From Palsa-504 sp963739615 (GTDB lineage: Bacteria; Actinomycetota; Actinomycetes; Streptosporangiales; Streptosporangiaceae), in NCBI GenBank assembly GCA_963739615.1, contig CAVUBD010000020.1:178521-242520 (forward strand): a stretch of 64,000 nucleotides of DNA, written 5' to 3'. The position numbers and the translations under genes were made by a program. Positions 6,652 through 15,167 of this stretch are shown piece after piece (position 1 is the first letter of the stretch; each line of letters opens with the position of its first letter). The notes beneath the pieces are model-generated. The model searched no databases, was not told the origin of the DNA, and saw only the letters and a list, made by a program, of their open reading frames with translations.

Positions 6652-9570
6652 ATGATGAGGTTCCGGCTGCTCGGACCGCTTGAGATCCGGGCCGGAGAAG
6701 GCTGGCGGGGGATCGGCGCGCCGAAGTGGCGTTCTGTCCTGGCCGCCCTGCTGATTAACGCTGGGCAGATCGTCCCCGCCGACGTGCTGATCAGCGAGGT
6801 GTGGGGGGACCAGCCGCCGGCCAAGGCGGCCAACCTCATCAGCATCTACGTCCTGCGACTGCGCCGGCTCATGGACGAGGCGGACAGTGCGCTGCTTGTC
6901 ACCCGCGCTCCCGGCTACCAGCTTCGGGTAACCGCCTCGGACGTGGACGTGCTGGTGTTCGAGACCATGGTGCGCGACGGCAGGAAGGCCTTCGCCGAAG
7001 GTGACGCGGAGCGGGCGGCCAGACAGCTCACCGAGGCGCTCGCGCTGTGGTACGGCCAGCCGCTGGCGGATGTCCCGAGCACCCTGCTCGTCGATGCGGA
7101 GGCCCGGCGGCTCGCTGAGCTCCGCCTCGAAGCGATCGAGCTCAGGATCACGGCCGAGCTCACGTGCGGCGGATTCGCCCAGGCCGTCCCCGAGATCGGC
7201 AGGTTGCTGGCCGAGCATCCGCTGCGGGAGGGCCTGTGGCTGCTGCTGATGCAGGCGCTGGATGGCGCCGGCCGTCACGCCGAGGCCCTCGAGGCCTACG
7301 GGCGGGCGCGGACCGCCATCGCCGATCAGCTAGGCGTCGATCCTGGCGCGGAGTTGCGCCAGCTGTACGCCGATCTCCTGGCCAAGGACCACGTCGCGCC
7401 CAAGGGCACCATTTCGTCAGGCCTGGTCACGCCGCCTGCCGGGGAGCCAGGAACTGAAGCAGCAAGCCCGCTTACCGCCGAGACCGCCAAGACCGCGGCC
7501 CGGGCCGGCCCGCGGCCCGGCCGGGGAGCACGGCCCGGCGCGCAGGTCCCGGCTCAGCTGCCGGCCGACATCGCCGATTTCACCGGCCGCGATGAGCAGG
7601 TGAAACGCCTGTGCGACCTGATGTCGGCCCCGCGGGCGGGCGGTGATCCCGGCGCGGTCCGCATCGCCGTCGTGGCCAGCGCCGGCGGTCTCGGCAAGAC
7701 CTCCCTGGCGGTCCACGCCGCGCACCGCCTGCGCCGCAAGTTCCCCCATGGCCAGCTCTACGTCGACCTGCTCGGCGCGACGGCGAACTCGCTTCCGGTC
7801 GGGGATGTGCTCGCCCGGTTCCTGCGTGACCTCGGCGTGGACGGCCGGGATATCCCTGTCGATGACGACGAGCGCGCGGCCAGGTACCGGACCATGCTGG
7901 CCGGCCGCCGGATGCTGGTCGTGCTCGACAACGCGCGCGACGCCGCCCAGGTCCGGCCGCTGCTACCGGGCACCGCGTCGTCCGCGGTGCTGGTGACGAC
8001 GCGGAGCCGGATGCCCGACCTGGCCAGCACCAGGCTGGTCGACCTCAACGTGCTCGATGCCGCCGAGGCGCTGAAGCTGTTCGTCAACGTCGTGGGCGAC
8101 AACCGGGCCGCGGCCGAGTCTGAGGCCACCGCCGAGCTGCTCGAGGCCTGCGCAGGGCTGCCGCTGGCCATCAGGATCTGCGCGGCGCGGCTGGCCACCC
8201 GCAGCGGCTGGACCATCCGGACCATGGCGAACCGGCTCCGCGACGTACACCGCAGGCTCGACGAGCTGAGCGTGGGTGACCTGGCCGTCCGGGCCAGCTT
8301 CCAGGTCAGCTTCGCCAGCCTGCCCGCCAGCGCGGGCGCCGACGGCATCGACCCGGCCCGTGCGTTCTGCCTGCTCGGGCTGTGGCAAGGACCCTCGATC
8401 TCCGCGGCCGCGGCCGCGGCCCTTTTCGGCGTCCCCGAGTACTCCGCCGGGGACGCGCTTGAGGCCCTGGTGGACGCGCACCTGCTGGAATCCGCGGTCC
8501 TCGACAGGTATAAGTTCCACGACCTGCTCCGCGTTTATTCTTCTGAACGGGCGGTGGCTGATGTTTCCGCGCCAGACCGCCAGGCTGCGATCGGCCGCCT
8601 GCTCGGCTGGTACATGCGTACCGCGGACGCCGCCGCCACCGCTGTATCGCCGCGCCGCTTCAACATCCCGCTGGACGTGTCCGGCTCCGGCGACGTCCCG
8701 CCGCTCAGCTTCACCACCGCTGAGGATGCCCTGGCCTGGTACGACAGCGAGCGGGCCAACCTGGTCGCGGCCACCCGCCAGGCCGCCGGGTCGGGCCGTC
8801 ACGACATCGCGTGGCGGCTGCCGGCTCCCCTGTTCGTGATCTTCAGCAGCCGCGGCAACTGGGCGGACTGCATCGCCACCCACCGCATCGCGCTGGACAG
8901 CGGTCGCCGGGCGGGTAATCGCCAGGCCGAGGCGTGGGTGCTGAATAACCTCGGCGATGCCCTCGGAGTCACCGGGCACCCCGAAGGCATCGGCCATCTC
9001 GAGCGGTCACTTGAGATCCGGCGCGAAATCAGCGACCGGATGGGTGAAGTACAGACGGCGAACAACCTCGCCGACGCCTACCAGCGGCTAGGACGCGCGG
9101 ACGAGGCCCTTGACGTGCTGTGGCGTGTCCTGGACCTGACCCGCCAGGTCAGCGACCGGTTCGGTGAAGGCGTCGCGCTGGTCAATCTCGGATCGACGCT
9201 GCTCGACCTCGACCGGGCCAAAGAGGCCGTCGATTACCTGCTCCAGGCACGTCGCATCTTCACTCAGATCGACTATGCCGACGGCGTGGGCTACGCCATG
9301 CACATCCTGGGGCGCTGCTATCTCTCGCTGGGCCGCGACACCGATGCCCTGGACTGCCTGCGGCAGGCCCTGGACAGCCACCAGGCCTCAGGCAACAGGC
9401 AACAGCAGGCGGCCACCTTGAGGTCGCTCGGCACCGCGCAGAACCGCTTGGGCCTGGCCGCCGAGGCGCGCGAATCGCTGGCTCACGCCACCGCCATCTT
9501 CGAGGAGCTTGGCGACAGCGCCCAGGCGGCCGAGGTCCGCGCGGAGCGGGACGTATCCGGCATTTCCTGA
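6652..9570 (+). CDS. AfsR-like SARP transcriptional regulator with NB-ARC ATPase and TPR domains
   Basis: A 972-residue regulator of secondary metabolism or development. Residues 1-95 are the OmpR-type winged helix (FRLLGPLEIRAG, then KWRSVLAALLINAG). Residues 96-240 are the bacterial transcriptional activation domain (REGLWLLLMQALDGAGRHAEAL). A Pro/Ala/Gly linker leads to NB-ARC: P-loop GGLGKTSLA at about 345, Walker B RMLVVLDNA, and GLPLA. From about residue 740 several TPR motifs follow (NNLGDALGVTG, NNLADAYQRLGR). Streptomyces coelicolor AfsR is 993 residues with the same order. ATG-ATG at 6652/6655 leaves the exact start open. The small ORF downstream is placed like afsS. Confidence 0.9.
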   Translation: MMRFRLLGPLEIRAGEGWRGIGAPKWRSVLAALLINAGQIVPADVLISEVWGDQPPAKAANLISIYVLRLRRLMDEADSALLVTRAPGYQLRVTASDVDVLVFETMVRDGRKAFAEGDAERAARQLTEALALWYGQPLADVPSTLLVDAEARRLAELRLEAIELRITAELTCGGFAQAVPEIGRLLAEHPLREGLWLLLMQALDGAGRHAEALEAYGRARTAIADQLGVDPGAELRQLYADLLAKDHVAPKGTISSGLVTPPAGEPGTEAASPLTAETAKTAARAGPRPGRGARPGAQVPAQLPADIADFTGRDEQVKRLCDLMSAPRAGGDPGAVRIAVVASAGGLGKTSLAVHAAHRLRRKFPHGQLYVDLLGATANSLPVGDVLARFLRDLGVDGRDIPVDDDERAARYRTMLAGRRMLVVLDNARDAAQVRPLLPGTASSAVLVTTRSRMPDLASTRLVDLNVLDAAEALKLFVNVVGDNRAAAESEATAELLEACAGLPLAIRICAARLATRSGWTIRTMANRLRDVHRRLDELSVGDLAVRASFQVSFASLPASAGADGIDPARAFCLLGLWQGPSISAAAAAALFGVPEYSAGDALEALVDAHLLESAVLDRYKFHDLLRVYSSERAVADVSAPDRQAAIGRLLGWYMRTADAAATAVSPRRFNIPLDVSGSGDVPPLSFTTAEDALAWYDSERANLVAATRQAAGSGRHDIAWRLPAPLFVIFSSRGNWADCIATHRIALDSGRRAGNRQAEAWVLNNLGDALGVTGHPEGIGHLERSLEIRREISDRMGEVQTANNLADAYQRLGRADEALDVLWRVLDLTRQVSDRFGEGVALVNLGSTLLDLDRAKEAVDYLLQARRIFTQIDYADGVGYAMHILGRCYLSLGRDTDALDCLRQALDSHQASGNRQQQAATLRSLGTAQNRLGLAAEARESLAHATAIFEELGDSAQAAEVRAERDVSGIS

Positions 9571-9614
9571 GATCCCCATGAGGGGCGGCGCCGTATCGGT
9601 ACGATGCTGCGCGT

Positions 9615-9637
9615 CTCCCCCGCACTTCCTGGGGGAG
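9615..9637 (+). promoter_or_regulatory. Hairpin in the leader of the small acidic ORF
   Basis: CTCCCCC (9615-9621) pairs with GGGGGAG (9631-9637), loop of nine bases, between the SARP stop and the small ORF. It has no T-tract and is followed closely by a GAGAGGA ribosome site. It could be a weak terminator of the SARP mRNA or a leader structure. TACGAT just upstream (about 9599) is a possible -10. Confidence 0.4.
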
Positions 9638-9659
9638 CCGAGGAAACGAGAGGAAAATT

Positions 9660-9824
9660 ATGGGGAATGCAGCGGTAGCCGTGCAGTGGCCAGGCGCCGA
9701 GGAGCTTGAAGAGCTTTACCGGCTCGACGCGAGCGAGCCCGAGCCCGAGGACGGCGAAGAGGACGAGGACGAGGACGACAACGAGGGCGAGGGCATCCAG
9801 CCCGAGGAAATGCCGCACCCCTGA
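9660..9824 (+). CDS. 54-residue acidic protein downstream of the SARP gene, AfsS-like candidate
   Basis: The ATG at 9660 is preceded by a good GAGAGGA ribosome site. The product begins MGNAAVAVQWPGAEELEELY, passes through a stretch of about 20 Glu/Asp residues and ends GIQPEEMPHP. Only position and composition give a hint. In Streptomyces, afsS is a small ORF directly after afsR whose product carries repeated motifs ending in DNHMPAP. The QPEEMPHP terminus resembles one such motif, and the 89-base gap behind an AfsR-like regulator matches. The resemblance is slight, so the role as a SARP-controlled activator is inference; a disordered acidic protein or peptide precursor is possible. Confidence 0.6.
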   Translation: MGNAAVAVQWPGAEELEELYRLDASEPEPEDGEEDEDEDDNEGEGIQPEEMPHP

Positions 9825-9878
9825 GCCTGGCCGAGCGGGTGCGGAGGCCGGCCTCCGCACCCGCACCCGCGGGCATGC

Positions 9879-10679
9879 CTACGGGCCGGGCAGCTCGTAC
9901 ACCGAGATGTGCCCGCGGCTGGCGGAGCCGAACGGCGCGCGCCTGAAGTCGGCATAGCGCTCGCGGAGCCGGAGCCTGGCCAGTTCCGCCATCAGGTCCA
10001 GTTCGCTGGGCCAGCAGTAACGCATCGCCACCGGAAACATCTGAACCTTGCGGCCGTTACGGAAGCTGACCCGCTGCGTGAAGATCCGCTGAGCGACCGG
10101 ATCGTGGCGGGTCAGCGTCATCGATGCCCCGTCTGCCGTGACGGCGTTCACCTCGACCCCGCATGCCAATAGCGGCAAAGACGGCACGAAGCACTCGATC
10201 ACGAACGCTCCGCCCGGAGCCAGCACCCGGGCCACGTTGCGGAAGCAGTCCACCTGGCGGGCCTGGCTCGGCAGGTGGTACAGGCCGCTCCATACCAGGT
10301 AAACCAGCTGAAACGGCCCGTCCACCGGCACATCGGCCATGTCTGCGATGGTGACAGGGATCGACTCACCTCCCGGCGTCGCCCGCAGCCGGTCAAGCAC
10401 CACCTGCGACGCCTCGATGCCCTCAACACCGACCCCGCGGCGGGCCAGCGGCAGCGCCATCCGCCCGCCGCCGATACCGAGCTCGAGCACCCGCCCCGTG
10501 CCGCCGGCCAGCGCGGCCAGGAACTCCACTCCCGGCGCCGGGTCCGGCCCGAAGGTCAGGTCGGCATAAGCCCCCGCCCAGGTGTCGCCCATGAAGGTGA
10601 GATCATCGAAGTCAGGCACGGCACTGATCAAACCAGTGACCGCAACGCGACGCCGCGGCGGGCCGCCGTCAGTCCGCAC
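9879..10679 (-). CDS. Class I SAM-dependent methyltransferase
   Basis: A 266-residue soluble methyltransferase of unknown substrate. Motif I is VLELGIGGGRMALPLARRG, the acidic end of beta-2 is GVEGIEAS, motif II/III is ADMADVPVDGPFQLVYLVWSGLYHL, and RNVARVLAPGGAFVIECF is the post-III strand. The C-terminal half (FRNGRKVQMFPVAMRYCWPSELD) is the type seen in class I enzymes acting on small molecules. ATG at 10679 is the longest start; the internal ATG at 10592 (MGDTWAGAY) leaves more room for the divergent rplY promoter and may be the true one. It stands alone, convergent with the small acidic ORF. Confidence 0.82.
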   Translation of the reverse strand: MRTDGGPPRRRVAVTGLISAVPDFDDLTFMGDTWAGAYADLTFGPDPAPGVEFLAALAGGTGRVLELGIGGGRMALPLARRGVGVEGIEASQVVLDRLRATPGGESIPVTIADMADVPVDGPFQLVYLVWSGLYHLPSQARQVDCFRNVARVLAPGGAFVIECFVPSLPLLACGVEVNAVTADGASMTLTRHDPVAQRIFTQRVSFRNGRKVQMFPVAMRYCWPSELDLMAELARLRLRERYADFRRAPFGSASRGHISVYELPGP

Positions 10680-10741
10680 GTACTCGCGTTGTCGGCTACA
10701 CTTCGAACGCGCATTGCACGTTGAGGTGAGGAGAAAGCACC

Positions 10742-11380
10742 GTGCCCGAGGTCAAGATCGCCGCCGAGGCTCGTACCGAGTTCGGCAAGGGCGCTGCCCG
10801 CCGTAGCCGCCGCGACGGCCGGGTACCCGCCGTGCTGTACGGGCACGGCACGGAGACCCGCCACCTGAGCCTGCCCGGGCATGACCTGATGCTCGCGCTG
10901 AAGACACCGAACGTGCTGCTGCGCCTCGAGGGCCTCACCAGGGGCGGCGAGATCGCGCTGCCGAAGGCGGTCCAGCGGGATCCGGTCAAGAACATCATCG
11001 AGCACGTCGACCTGATCCTGGTCCGGCGCGGCGAGAAGGTCACCGTCGAGGTGCCGCTGCGGGTCACCGGGGAGATCGCCCCGGGCGACGGGATGCTCAA
11101 CCAGCAGTTCGTGCAGATCCCGATCGAGGCCGACGCGACGAACATCCCGCAGGCCATCGACATCGACGTCGAGGGCATGGCGGTAGGCCAGGCCCTGCAC
11201 GCCAGCGACCTCAAGCTGCCGCCGGGCACCAGCCTGCAGCTCGAGCCGGAGACGCTGGTCCTGGCGGTCATCGCCAAGACGATGGAAGAGCAGCCAGAGG
11301 AAGAAGCCGCAGAGGCGGCGGAGGTGCCGGAGGCGGTGGCTGAGGCGGCCGGCGGCAGCGAAGGGGAGAAGGCGGGCTGA
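10742..11380 (+). CDS. rplY: 50S ribosomal protein L25 / general stress protein Ctc
   Basis: Binds 5S rRNA in the large subunit. The 212-residue protein has the N-terminal L25 fold (EARTEFGKGAARRSRRDGRVPAVLYG) followed by the C-terminal TL5/CTC beta domain (VEVPLRVTGEIAPGDGMLNQ). An acidic Glu/Ala tail from about residue 180 is normal for actinobacterial CTC-type L25. The GTG start sits behind GAGGTGAGGAG. The promoter probably lies in 10685-10700 (TTGTCG and TACACT are visible, spacing short). The stop overlaps the pth start. Confidence 0.95.
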   Translation: MPEVKIAAEARTEFGKGAARRSRRDGRVPAVLYGHGTETRHLSLPGHDLMLALKTPNVLLRLEGLTRGGEIALPKAVQRDPVKNIIEHVDLILVRRGEKVTVEVPLRVTGEIAPGDGMLNQQFVQIPIEADATNIPQAIDIDVEGMAVGQALHASDLKLPPGTSLQLEPETLVLAVIAKTMEEQPEEEAAEAAEVPEAVAEAAGGSEGEKAG

Positions 11381-11952
11381 CCGGAGAACGCTGGATCGTC
11401 GCCGGCCTCGGCAACCCCGGACCGGAGTACGCGGGCAACAGGCACAACGCGGGCCACATGGTGACAGCCCTGCTGGCCGAGCGGGCTGGCGTGCGCTTCA
11501 AGGCGCACCGGTCAGGCAACGACATCGCCGAGGGACGGCTGGCCGGGGTCCCCGTCACGCTGGCCCGGCCGCGTTCTTACATGAACCTGTCCGGCCAGCC
11601 GGCCGCGGCGCTGCTGGCCTTCTACAAGATCCCGCCGGACCGGCTCGTGGTCATCCACGATGAGCTCGACATCCCGTTCGGCGCCGTGCGGCTGAAGCTT
11701 GGCGGCGGCGACAACGGCCACAACGGGCTCCGGTCAATCACCCAGGCGCTCGGCACGCGCGATTACTACCGGGTCAGGTTCGGCATCGGCAGGCCGCCGG
11801 GCCGGATGGACCCAGCCGCTTACGTGCTCCGCGACTTCACCGCGGCCGAACGCAAGGACCTGCCGTTTCTTCTCGACCGGGGCGCCGACGCCACCGAGGC
11901 CCTGATCACTAAGGACCTGGCCGCCGCGCAGAACATTTACCACACCGACTAA
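11377..11952 (+). CDS. pth: Peptidyl-tRNA hydrolase, apparent CTG start
   Basis: Recycles peptidyl-tRNA by cleaving the ester bond. The family N-terminus WIVAGLGNPGPEYAGNRHNAG, with the catalytic His in NRHN, is encoded upstream of the first ATG at 11458, so that ATG cannot be the start. In this frame, after the in-frame TGA at about 11339, the only plausible initiator is CTG at 11377-11379, which overlaps the rplY stop as CTGA and has GGGGAGAAGG just upstream. That gives 191 residues, the usual length. RPRSYMNLSGQ, HDELDIPFG and GGGDNGHNGLRS complete the signature. Coupling to rplY would explain tolerance of a weak start. Confidence 0.93.
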   Translation: MTGERWIVAGLGNPGPEYAGNRHNAGHMVTALLAERAGVRFKAHRSGNDIAEGRLAGVPVTLARPRSYMNLSGQPAAALLAFYKIPPDRLVVIHDELDIPFGAVRLKLGGGDNGHNGLRSITQALGTRDYYRVRFGIGRPPGRMDPAAYVLRDFTAAERKDLPFLLDRGADATEALITKDLAAAQNIYHTD

Positions 11953-11969
11953 GCCGTGGAGCCCGCCCG

Positions 11970-12800
11970 ATGCACGACGACGATCACGCGCTCGCCCGTG
12001 AACTGGCCGGCGAGGCGGGCCGGCGGCTCCTCGGGCTGCGCGCTCGCGGCGGTGAGCCCGGCGAGCTGCGCCAGGCAGGCGACCGGCAGTCGCACGAGTT
12101 CCTGGTCGCGGCGCTCGCCGGCCGCCGCCCGGGCAACGTGGTCCTGTCCGAAGAAGCCGCCGACGCCCCGGCGCGGCTCGCCGCGGACCGCGTCTGGATC
12201 GTCGACCCGCTCGACGGCACCAAGGAGTTCGGCGAGCCGGGCCGCACCGACTGGGCCGTCCACGTAGCCCTATGGGAAGCAAGCGCCGCCCACGGGGCAG
12301 GCGATCTCACCGCCGGCGCGGTCGCGCTCCCCGCTCAGGGCCGGATCCTGTCCACCCTCGACCCGCCATCCCCGCAACGATGTGACATGGAGGCGGTTAT
12401 AACCGCACCGATGTCACATCGCGTCGGCCCGGCCGGCGGTGGCGCGGGCGCCACGCCGCTGCGCATTGTGGTGAGCAGGAGCCGAGCACCCCGGTTCGTT
12501 CAGAATATTCCCGGTCTTATCGGTGCGGAACTCGTGCCGCTGGGGTCAGCTGGAGCGAAGGTGGCGGCCGTGGTCACGGGCGAGGCCGACGCGTACATCC
12601 ACGGCGGCGGGTTCTATGAGTGGGACACGGCCGCGCCCGTCGCGGTGGCCCGGGCGGCCGGGTTCCATGCGTCCCGCATCGACGGCTCCGGACTCGCGTA
12701 TAACCAGGCCGACCTCTTGATGCCAGATATCCTGGTGTGCCGGCTCGCGCTTGCGGGCCTGCTCTTGTCAGCGATCCAGGAAGTCACTAATGCGTCCTGA
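11970..12800 (+). CDS. cysQ: 3'(2'),5'-bisphosphate nucleotidase / PAP phosphatase
   Basis: Hydrolyses 3'-phosphoadenosine 5'-phosphate to AMP, removing the by-product of sulfotransfer and PAPS reduction. The inositol monophosphatase fold is clear: LSEEAADAPARL (metal-binding Glu pair, about residue 60), WIVDPLDGTKEF (about 78) and YEWDTAAPVAVARAAG near the C-terminus. The 276-residue length is slightly above the family because of a linker at residues 130-160 that contains a 44-bp palindrome. ATG at 11970 follows the pth stop by 17 bases. The last 11 bases overlap cysD, so cysQ-cysD-cysN form one operon for sulfate activation. Confidence 0.92.
   Translation: MHDDDHALARELAGEAGRRLLGLRARGGEPGELRQAGDRQSHEFLVAALAGRRPGNVVLSEEAADAPARLAADRVWIVDPLDGTKEFGEPGRTDWAVHVALWEASAAHGAGDLTAGAVALPAQGRILSTLDPPSPQRCDMEAVITAPMSHRVGPAGGGAGATPLRIVVSRSRAPRFVQNIPGLIGAELVPLGSAGAKVAAVVTGEADAYIHGGGFYEWDTAAPVAVARAAGFHASRIDGSGLAYNQADLLMPDILVCRLALAGLLLSAIQEVTNAS
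12378..12421. repeat. 44-bp palindrome inside cysQ
   Basis: Two 22-base arms meet at 12399/12400. The outer 11 bases (CGATGTGACAT) and inner 7 bases (GCGGTTA) match exactly; 18 of 22 positions pair overall, with no loop. It is translated in frame within the variable linker of CysQ, before the conserved RIVVSRSRAP segment. It contrasts with the surrounding GC-rich codons and could be an inserted palindromic element or a protein-binding site. Confidence 0.8.
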
Positions 12801-13701
12801 TTACCAGATGTCCCAGCTCGACGTGCTCGAGTCCGAGGCGATCCACGTGATGCGCGAGGTCGGCGCCGAGTTCGAGCGGCCCGTGCTGCTGTTCTCCGGC
12901 GGCAAGGACTCGATCGTGATGCTGGCGCTCGCCGAGAAGGCGTTCTGGCCCGCTAAGATCCCGTTCCCCGTGATGCACGTGGACACCGGGCATAACTTCC
13001 CCGAGGTGATCGGCTTCCGCGACCGCCGGGTGGCCGAACTCGGCGTCCGGCTGATCGTCGCGTCGGTGCAGGCATCCATCGACGCGGGCCGGGTGACCGA
13101 GGAGACCGGCCGGCACGCGAGCCGGAACAGGCTGCAGACGGTGACCTTGCTCGACGCGATCGAGGAGCACCGGTTCGACGCGCTGTTCGGCGGGGCGCGG
13201 CGGGACGAGGAGAAGGCCAGGGCGAAGGAGCGGATGTTCTCGTTCCGGGACGAGTTCGGCCAGTGGGACCCCAAGAACCAGCGGCCCGAACTGTGGAACC
13301 TGTACAACACGCGGCTGCACCGGGGCGAGCACATCCGCGTCTTCCCGCTGTCCAACTGGACCGAGCTTGACGTGTGGGCCTACATCGAGCGGGAGAACCT
13401 CGAGCTACCGCCCATCTACTTCGCGCACCAGCGTCAGGTGTTCGAGCGGGACGGCCTGCTGCTGGCCGAGAATCCCCACATGAGGCGGAGCGAGGACGAG
13501 CCGCTGTTCGAGGCCACGGTCCGGTACCGGACCGTGGGCGACATGACCTGCACCGGGGCCGTGTCCTCCGCGGCCGTGACGGTGGCCGAGGTGATCGCGG
13601 AGGTCGCGGCCACCAGGATCACCGAGCGGGGCCAGACCAGGGCCGACGACAGGACAAGCGAGGCGGCGATGGAAGACCGCAAGCGCGAAGGGTACTTCTA
13701 A
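12790..13701 (+). CDS. cysD: Sulfate adenylyltransferase subunit 2 (ATP sulfurylase small subunit)
   Basis: Catalyses adenylyl transfer from ATP to sulfate, giving APS, in a heterodimer with CysN. The PP-loop motif FSGGKDSIVML is at residues 35-45, and the conserved HVDTGHNFPEVI, GGARRDEEKARAKERMFSFRD and NWTELDVWAYIERE follow. The 303-residue length is typical. ATG at 12790 (MRPDYQMSQLDVLESEAIHV) has AGGAAG upstream and overlaps the cysQ stop; a 13-residue upstream extension has no family match. cysN begins on the next base after the stop. Confidence 0.97.
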   Translation: MRPDYQMSQLDVLESEAIHVMREVGAEFERPVLLFSGGKDSIVMLALAEKAFWPAKIPFPVMHVDTGHNFPEVIGFRDRRVAELGVRLIVASVQASIDAGRVTEETGRHASRNRLQTVTLLDAIEEHRFDALFGGARRDEEKARAKERMFSFRDEFGQWDPKNQRPELWNLYNTRLHRGEHIRVFPLSNWTELDVWAYIERENLELPPIYFAHQRQVFERDGLLLAENPHMRRSEDEPLFEATVRYRTVGDMTCTGAVSSAAVTVAEVIAEVAATRITERGQTRADDRTSEAAMEDRKREGYF

Positions 13702-14964
13702 ATGGACATCTTGCGGTTCGCGACGGCCGGCTCGGTTGACGACGGCAAGTCGACGCTGATCGGCCGACTGCTTTACGACTCCAAGTCGATCTTCGCCGAC
13801 CAGCTGGAAGCGGTCGAGCGGACCAGCCGGGACCGGGGCGAGGACTACACGAACCTGGCCCTGCTCACCGACGGGCTGCGGGCCGAGCGGGAACAGGGCA
13901 TCACCATCGACGTCGCCTACCGGTACTTCGCGACGCCCCGGCGCAAGTTCATCATCGCCGACACCCCCGGCCACATCCAGTACACCCGCAACATGGTGAC
14001 CGGAGCGTCCACGGCTGACCTCGCGGTGGTGCTCGTCGACGCCCGTAACGGGCTCACCGAGCAATCGCGCCGGCACGCGTTCCTCACCACCTTGCTGCGG
14101 GTGCCGCACATGGTGCTCGCGGTGAACAAGATGGACCTGGTCGACTACGACGCCGAGGTATTCGAGCGGATCTGCGAGGAGTTCTCCGCGTTCGCGGCCC
14201 GGCTGGATATCGGCGACCTGACCTTCATCCCGATCTCCGCGCTGCACGGCGACAACGTGGTGGACCGGTCGGCCAACATGAGCTGGTACGACGGCCCTTC
14301 GCTGCTGCACCATCTGGAGCACGTGCACATCGCGTCCGACCGCAACCTGATCGACGTGCGGTTCCCCGTGCAGTACGTGATCCGCCCGCACGCCGCTACC
14401 GACGCCGAACTGCACGACTACCGCGGTTACGCGGGCCAGGTGGCCGGCGGCGTGATCAAGCCGGGCGATGAGGTGCTGCACCTGCCGTCCGGCTTCGGCA
14501 CCAGGGTGCGCCGCATCGAGGCGGGCGGGGTGGAGGTACCGGAGGCGTTCGCGCCCATGTCGGTGACGCTGCTGCTCGACGACGACGTGGACATCTCCCG
14601 CGGCGACATGATCTGCCGCCCGAACAACAGGCCGGCTGCCGCCCAGAACATCGAGGCGATGATCTGCTGGATGTCGTCCGACCAGGTGCTGGCGCCGCGC
14701 ACCCGGCTGATCGTCAAGCACACCTCGCGCACCGTCAAGGCGATCGTCACCGACCTGCACTACCGGATCGACGTGAACACCCTGCACCGCGACGAGTCAG
14801 CGGTCCAGCTGGGCCTGAACGAGATCGGCCGCGTCCGCCTCCGCCTCACCCAGCCCATCTTCTGCGATCCGTACACCCGGAACCGCACCACCGGCGGCCT
14901 CATCCTCGTCGACGAGAGCACCAACGCCACCGTCGGCGCCGCCACGATCACCGAGGCCAGCTAG
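13702..14964 (+). CDS. cysN: Sulfate adenylyltransferase subunit 1 (GTPase)
   Basis: GTP hydrolysis by this subunit drives APS formation by CysD. Translation-factor G motifs are visible: GSVDDGKST at residues 10-18, DTPGHIQYTRNM, and NKMDLVD. A beta-barrel domain II follows (HLPSGFGTRVRRIEAGGVEV). At 420 residues it ends after the EF-Tu-like domains and lacks the fused APS kinase (CysC) found in mycobacterial CysNC. No cysC or cysH is intact in the window; only a short APS-kinase-like fragment exists near 42.7 kb. Confidence 0.96.
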   Translation: MDILRFATAGSVDDGKSTLIGRLLYDSKSIFADQLEAVERTSRDRGEDYTNLALLTDGLRAEREQGITIDVAYRYFATPRRKFIIADTPGHIQYTRNMVTGASTADLAVVLVDARNGLTEQSRRHAFLTTLLRVPHMVLAVNKMDLVDYDAEVFERICEEFSAFAARLDIGDLTFIPISALHGDNVVDRSANMSWYDGPSLLHHLEHVHIASDRNLIDVRFPVQYVIRPHAATDAELHDYRGYAGQVAGGVIKPGDEVLHLPSGFGTRVRRIEAGGVEVPEAFAPMSVTLLLDDDVDISRGDMICRPNNRPAAAQNIEAMICWMSSDQVLAPRTRLIVKHTSRTVKAIVTDLHYRIDVNTLHRDESAVQLGLNEIGRVRLRLTQPIFCDPYTRNRTTGGLILVDESTNATVGAATITEAS

Positions 14965-15167
14965 CCAGCGCTCGTGCCGGTAACCGGCTCGGGGAGCTGT
15001 ACCCCGTTTGCGCGCGGCCGTTTGCGAAGGGCGCCGCGCCCGCCTTCGGGGTGATCACGTGCCATGCCGCGCACCCCCGGCGGCGCACCTTGACCGGCAG
15101 GCCATGGGTGGCCGGTTGCCAGCCCTGGGAGCGCCCCGCGCTGCTCTAGGCCCGTAGGGTGGAGCCC

